Below are positions 29,341 through 33,154 of a stretch of 33,154 nucleotides of DNA, piece after piece; the stretch's first letter is position 1; every line of letters starts with the position of its first letter. The stretch lies in contig JAJPKC010000568.1 of NCBI GenBank assembly GCA_021323955.1, positions 1-33,154 of the forward strand, given 5' to 3'. This DNA is from Oscillatoriales cyanobacterium Centralia_MAG_596 (lineage in GTDB: Bacteria > Cyanobacteriota > Cyanobacteriia > Leptolyngbyales > Leptolyngbyaceae). Under the pieces are notes generated by a model. The model was not told where the DNA came from, ran no database searches, and saw only the letters and a program-made list of their open reading frames with translations. The position numbers and the translations under genes are program-made.

Positions 29341-30429
29341 TTAGACCTTAGTGGTCGCTCGCCTTTTGAGGATAGACCGGTGACTGATGACCTTCACGTT
29401 TGCTGGTTTGTCTGTTTGATTAACGGCTTCAAAACGTGGCAGCTTATAAAGGCCCAACTTTTGTTGGAGCAGCAACCCGAAAAACGGTAGGTCTTCAACC
29501 AGGTAGCGCTTCCAGAGACGTTTCGGATCGGAATAGATGCGGAACAGCCATTCCATTCCCAAATTGCTCATCCATTTGGGTGCCCGTCTCACTACGCCAG
29601 CCTCAAAGTCAATCGTGGCACCGACCGCCAGAAAGATCTTGACATTGGGAAGCTTGTGCTTGTACTTGTAAATCCACTTTTCTTGCTTGGGTGCACCCAC
29701 ACCAATCGCTAGCACGCTGGCTCCGGACTGGTTGATCATCTCAATGATTTCTAGACATTCTTGCTCATTGCGCTCGAACCCAAAGGAAGGCGAATGTGCG
29801 CCAATAACAATTTCTCTGCCGGTTTTCTGATTGATTCTTTTTCTGGCTTTATCGGCAACACCTTCAGCGCCGCCAAGCAGGAACACCGTGATGTCTTCAT
29901 TGTGCCTATGAAAATCACAAAAGGTAGGGAAGAAGTCAGAACCAGAAATCTTCTCCTTAAACGGCGTACCAAGCAAACGTGCTGCGTACATCAGAACTTG
30001 GCTGTCGCACACACGGTAGTCAGCAAGCGTATAAGCCTTGAAGAACTCTAGATCATGCTGGAGCTTCATCAAATGGTCGACATTTGGCGTAAGCACAACA
30101 CCACTATCAAGCCGCTCCAAAAGTTCAAGCATTGATAAGTTATCAATTGAAACGTTGAGAAGGTTAACGCGATCGTGTTCAATGGCAACCTGCCGACTTT
30201 TGATCTTATTAAGGCGGCCTTGCCGAGCCAGCACTTCATCAAAATCTTGTTGGGTAATTGCTTGAGCTTCAACCAAAATTTCTCCTAACAGCTGCCAGTT
30301 AATTGGTTCAGCCTGTTGGTGCTGCTTTCGCAGTGCTCGCCCAAGTTGGCCTTGAGTAATCAAGCGTTTTTTCAGAAGAATAGAGCCTAAAAAGTTTCCA
30401 GTCATTTTCTTCGGAGTTAATTTACCCAA
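29341..30429 (-). CDS. WecG/TagA/CpsF-type glycosyltransferase with N-terminal MshEN-like domain
   Basis: The C-terminal part (about 85-330) is a WecG/TagA/CpsF glycosyltransferase, which adds a sugar (often N-acetylmannosamine) to a lipid-linked carrier in polysaccharide synthesis. Its landmarks are TPNVDHL (114-120, catalytic Asp118), FLLGGAEGVADKA, IGVGAPKQEKW (242-252), AVGATIDFEAG and RRAPKWMSNLGMEWLFR. The N-terminus carries two 24-residue repeats, 13-36 and 47-70, of the pattern (R)LGxxLxxxxxIxxxxLxxxLxxQ, as in the N-terminal domain of type II secretion/type IV pilus ATPases (MshEN, Pfam 05157). The first Arg of each repeat, a c-di-GMP contact in MshEN, is Phe13 and Leu47 here. It may bind a partner rather than c-di-GMP; role inferred. 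Confidence 0.88.
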   Translation of the reverse strand: MGKLTPKKMTGNFLGSILLKKRLITQGQLGRALRKQHQQAEPINWQLLGEILVEAQAITQQDFDEVLARQGRLNKIKSRQVAIEHDRVNLLNVSIDNLSMLELLERLDSGVVLTPNVDHLMKLQHDLEFFKAYTLADYRVCDSQVLMYAARLLGTPFKEKISGSDFFPTFCDFHRHNEDITVFLLGGAEGVADKARKRINQKTGREIVIGAHSPSFGFERNEQECLEIIEMINQSGASVLAIGVGAPKQEKWIYKYKHKLPNVKIFLAVGATIDFEAGVVRRAPKWMSNLGMEWLFRIYSDPKRLWKRYLVEDLPFFGLLLQQKLGLYKLPRFEAVNQTDKPANVKVISHRSILKRRATTKV

Positions 30430-31592
30430 GCCGTTAGCTCTTACAATTCACTTGCTCATTTCCAAAGATCCAGCTAAACCCTTAGTTTCAAACTTAAATT
30501 CAGTCTCAGGGCTAAATTTAGTTTTACGCTTATAGATAGATGCTGCTGAAATCCAATTAGTGTTCAGAGATGACTTTAGAACTGACACTATCGGACTCGA
30601 CCTTGGAACAATCAATTTCGGGAACTACAAGTACGTAATACAAAATACGCGTATGCGTCGTAAGACGATTTGATTAAGATCGCGATACCAGTGGAGCAAG
30701 AATCATTTCGAACCAAAGCTGACAACAAATCCAATATAATGTGGGCTAAATAAGCTCTGGTATTATGTCTGGGCTACTTCACAAAAAAAACACTTGGAGT
30801 GCAGGTAATGTTAAACTAAGCCTTAAATTTTTTCGATTGTAAATTAAATCACCTCCTGGATACGGATGCAAAGGATCATCGCTGTCTCAGATCCTCTCTA
30901 TCCCAGACTTAGTATCCCAGACTTGGTTTGATTGAAAAGTTTAATCGTAAAGGCCACATCAATTAGTGTTATCTTCTGCCTGTTATCTTCACAAAAGTTT
31001 CATCAAAATTGTGCTGCGCGTAATCGCTACGAATTAACGACTTGTGTGGGTCATGGGATGCGACGCAGCGGCATTTGAGCGGGACACAGCTGTAATGTAG
31101 GACACATCACTCATCGAAGGTGGTATGTTCCGATGCAGAAAATGCCTTCAAGTTGAGTTCTGCATTCCAAACGTGTTGGAGCACTGCCGACCCCATGTAT
31201 GCGGCGAATTACCGGCAATGATTGATTGCGGACTTACGATTGACCGCTTGTGGTCTTGTCAGGTGATGAGGACGTTGGAGCCGTTGCGGATCACCCGATT
31301 GGTTAAAATGCCAGCACTGCGGTTCAATGATAGAAGGGACGATCTTTCCACCGATCGCGGAGAGGATGTTTGAAACGTCCCCAAGCGGTCAGGCTGTCCA
31401 CTGCTGACCGAATGCACTGCGGCGTGAGCACCGTGAAGCATCGCGATCAAGCGCTGCAACCCTCGATGCTAGTGCCTGCGGCGTCATGTAGCGTGCCGCC
31501 TTGCTCCACATAGAATGCCAAACCACTGTTAGGAAAGCCGTTGGGGAGCCTTCGACACGTTTGCATACACTTATCCAATCTGGATTGTCCTG
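30430..31592. other. 1.16-kb region without a recognisable gene
   Basis: AT-rich stretch (30430-31000) then a more GC-balanced part (31000-31592). The AT-rich part should hold the promoter of the glycosyltransferase gene. A 14-bp direct repeat occurs at 30899-30912 and 30913-30926 (TATCCCAGACTTAG / TATCCCAGACTTGG). Short open frames in 31125-31500 on both strands have no recognisable protein pattern. It may contain a decayed gene or a small RNA, but I cannot show either. Confidence 0.5.
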
Positions 31593-31877
31593 ATGTCAGA
31601 GTCTAGAATTACGGTTACTATAAAGTTATTTGCAGCCTACCAGGAAGCCTGCGGCACGCCAGAAATGCAGCAAGCGTTCGCCCCCGGAACACCTGTTGTC
31701 GCTGTGCGCGATCGCCTGATCGCCACCTATCCTCAACTAGCGCCGTGGCGTGACCTGACCCGCTTCGGCATTAATCTACAGTTTGTTGAGCCGGACACAC
31801 CGATGCAAGACGGCGATGAGGTTGTATTGATTCCCCCTGTAAGTGGCGGCCTGGGAGATCGAAGGAGCTGTCGGTAA
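31593..31877 (+). CDS. MoaD/ThiS-like sulfur carrier protein with residues after the Gly-Gly
   Basis: Ubiquitin-like small sulfur carrier; in MoaD the C-terminal Gly-Gly is adenylated and thiocarboxylated to give sulfur for molybdopterin. The 94 residues fit the fold: ITVTIKLFAAYQEACG, LAPWRDLTRFGINLQFV and DGDEVVLIPPVSGG (G85-G86). Eight extra residues (LGDRRSCR, codons 87-94, 31851-31874) follow the di-glycine before the stop. This is abnormal, since the family normally ends there. A base change, a local frame problem or a processed precursor could explain it. No moaE or thiamine partner gene is visible nearby. No good ribosome site precedes the ATG. Confidence 0.78.
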   Translation: MSESRITVTIKLFAAYQEACGTPEMQQAFAPGTPVVAVRDRLIATYPQLAPWRDLTRFGINLQFVEPDTPMQDGDEVVLIPPVSGGLGDRRSCR

Positions 31878-31896
31878 CGGGAAGGGAGCGTTACCG
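31872..31896. terminator. Hairpin between the MoaD-like gene and ddl
   Basis: CGGTAACG (31872-31879), overlapping the moaD-like stop, pairs perfectly with CGTTACCG (31889-31896) across a 9-base loop. No clear T-run follows on either strand, so terminator function between the two convergent genes is only likely. Confidence 0.5.
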
Positions 31897-31912
31897 GGTA
31901 TGGCGTTGCTTG

Positions 31913-32980
31913 TTAAGAATGGCGTTCGAGTGCAAGCTGCACCAGACGATCGACCAGAGCGGCAAAGGTGATCCCACTGGCGGCCCAGAGCTGGGGATAC
32001 ATGCTGGTGGCTGTAAACCCGGGCATGGTGTTGATTTCATTAATGAAGATGTCGCCCGTTGATTCGACGTAGAAGAAGTCTACGCGTGCCAGACCGGACG
32101 CATCGATCGCAATGAAGGCATCAATGGCCATGGCCCGAATTTTGGCGGCAACCGATTCTGGTAGTGAAGCAGGAATAATTAAATCAGCGCGGCCCTCGGT
32201 GTACTTGGTTTCATAATCGTAGAAATCGCTTTGATAAGTGATCTCGCCAACCACAGAGGCCTGGGGTTGCTCGTTGCCCAAAACGGAGCACTCCACCTCC
32301 CGCGCCACCACGCCAGCTTCAACGATGAGGCGACGATCGTAGCTGGCAGCGCTGTCAAGCGCGGCTTCTAGCTGTTCCCGAGTTCTGACTTTGGCAATAC
32401 CGACCGACGACCCCAGATTAGCGGGTTTGACAAAGCAGGGATAGCCCAATGTTGCTTCGATGGTGTCGCACAGTTTGGGGTGGATACAAGGATTAGACCA
32501 GACCTGCGATCGATTGATGCCTAAGTACTTAACCTGTGGTAAGTTCGCCTGCGCAAATGCCATTTTCATGGCAAGTTTGTCCATGCCGATCGCGGAACCT
32601 AACACACCTGACCCCACATAGGGCACCTGCATTAATTTCAGCAGCCCTTGAATCGTCCCATCCTCACCATTCGGGCCGTGCAGAATTGGAAACCAAACAT
32701 CGACATCGGCACTCGTCGAAGGAAAGACCCACCGATTAAGCAACCGCGCATCCGCCGCAACCGGGTTGGGAAGCAGTGGTTGCCCTGAGGTTAACACCTG
32801 CTGAGCCGTCTCGCCGTCATGCCACTGACCATCCTTTTGGATATAGAACGGCAGCAGATCATACATGGATTGATTGGCCGCTTCACTGAATGCGCGTGCG
32901 ATCGCTCGGGCTGAGGCAATTGACACTTCGTGTTCGCCAGAACAACCACCAAATAACAATCCCACTCTTTGCTTTGCCAT
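31913..32980 (-). CDS. ddl: D-alanine--D-alanine ligase
   Basis: ATP-grasp enzyme joining two D-alanines for peptidoglycan. From [20 protein letters not shown] (start 32980) the 355 residues hold all family landmarks: [48 protein letters not shown] (ATP-binding loop), ARVDFF and [17 protein letters not shown] (metal and substrate loop). The open frame runs 36 residues further upstream to 33088, but that extension is not family-like, and the [12 protein letters not shown] start is canonical. The plus-strand end of the window lies 174 bases upstream of this start and shows no other gene. The open loop sequence is intact, so activity is expected. Confidence 0.95.
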   Translation of the reverse strand: MAKQRVGLLFGGCSGEHEVSIASARAIARAFSEAANQSMYDLLPFYIQKDGQWHDGETAQQVLTSGQPLLPNPVAADARLLNRWVFPSTSADVDVWFPILHGPNGEDGTIQGLLKLMQVPYVGSGVLGSAIGMDKLAMKMAFAQANLPQVKYLGINRSQVWSNPCIHPKLCDTIEATLGYPCFVKPANLGSSVGIAKVRTREQLEAALDSAASYDRRLIVEAGVVAREVECSVLGNEQPQASVVGEITYQSDFYDYETKYTEGRADLIIPASLPESVAAKIRAMAIDAFIAIDASGLARVDFFYVESTGDIFINEINTMPGFTATSMYPQLWAASGITFAALVDRLVQLALERHS

Positions 32981-33154
32981 GAACTCACTGCCTTGGATGC
33001 TGGTACAAATTGGTCTGAAGCAGTTCTGATGGGGGTGAAAGGATCTTTGGTTGAGCAGACGGTTGCTGAAAGCGAAACGACTGAGCACCTTTCTGGTTCC
33101 TGCATTCGTTCTTACCTTTAATCGCGACCTTTCCCAACGCTGTACTGCACGTAA

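Noticed and set aside
31125-31373. Plus-strand open frame of 82 residues in the large gap
   Set aside because: Cysteine-rich, with no recognisable pattern, no ribosome site and overlapping equally poor frames on the other strand.
31259-31500. Possible decayed gene on the minus strand (several short frames look mildly protein-like)
   Set aside because: No frame can be tied to a family and stops occur in all three, so I could not support a pseudogene call.

Overview
The window is cyanobacterial. It holds a complete phycocyanin operon, phosphoribulokinase, ferredoxin-NADP+ reductase carrying a phycobilisome-linker domain, a tocopherol cyclase, a CruA/CruP-type carotenoid cyclase homologue and a cyanoexosortase module, and the palindrome GCGATCGC (HIP1, typical of many cyanobacteria) recurs throughout (for example 404-411, 611-618, 2202-2209, 2326-2333, 3532-3539). 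The species cannot be fixed. A cpcBACD-EF-GGG order with several cpcG copies is known from filamentous cyanobacteria such as Nostoc/Anabaena and Mastigocladus, but nothing here diagnoses heterocysts or a genus.

Layout. 1-682: 3' part of a uroporphyrinogen-III methyltransferase whose first ~160 bases look as if they come from a different, very GC-rich genome. 768-2276: a hypothetical gene (minus) and an RluD-type pseudouridine synthase. 2880-10191: the cpc operon, cpcB-cpcA-cpcC-(orphan CpcD-domain gene)-cpcD-cpcE-cpcF-cpcG-cpcG-cpcG, all plus strand. It encodes the phycocyanin subunits, rod and rod-core linkers and the CpcA chromophore lyase. 10402-14970: a minus-strand block with tocopherol cyclase, DUF760, ScpB, an ABC ATPase, a PAP2 phosphatase and a small conserved protein. 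15127-17280: CruA/CruP-type flavoprotein. 17341-19278: large low-complexity/coiled-coil protein (minus). 19845-22192: cyanoexosortase A, its associated protein and an HpsJ-like membrane protein. 22437-25274: divergent prk and petH. 25511-26963: exbB/exbD (minus). 27351-30429: a DUF1232 protein, thiC with a TPP riboswitch, and a WecG/TagA-type glycosyltransferase with an unusual N-terminal domain. 30430-31592: 1.16 kb without a recognisable gene. 31593-32980: a MoaD-like protein and, convergently, D-Ala-D-Ala ligase.

How the genes work together. Much of the window serves photosynthesis. The cpc operon builds the phycobilisome rods and couples them to the core. PetH has an N-terminal domain homologous to CpcD of the same window, so the long FNR form can dock to the phycobilisome. 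Prk is the Calvin-cycle kinase with the redox cysteines expected for thioredoxin/CP12 control. SUMT works in siroheme/cobalamin synthesis, and ThiC makes the thiamine pyrimidine under TPP control. The exosortase module, the HpsJ-like protein and the WecG/TagA-type enzyme point to surface protein sorting and exopolysaccharide synthesis.

No wholly new multi-gene system is evident. The best leads are the composition break inside the methyltransferase gene (probably a chimeric join), the orphan CpcD-domain gene, the MshEN-like/glycosyltransferase fusion, the MoaD-like protein that runs past its Gly-Gly, and several unexplained inverted repeats.
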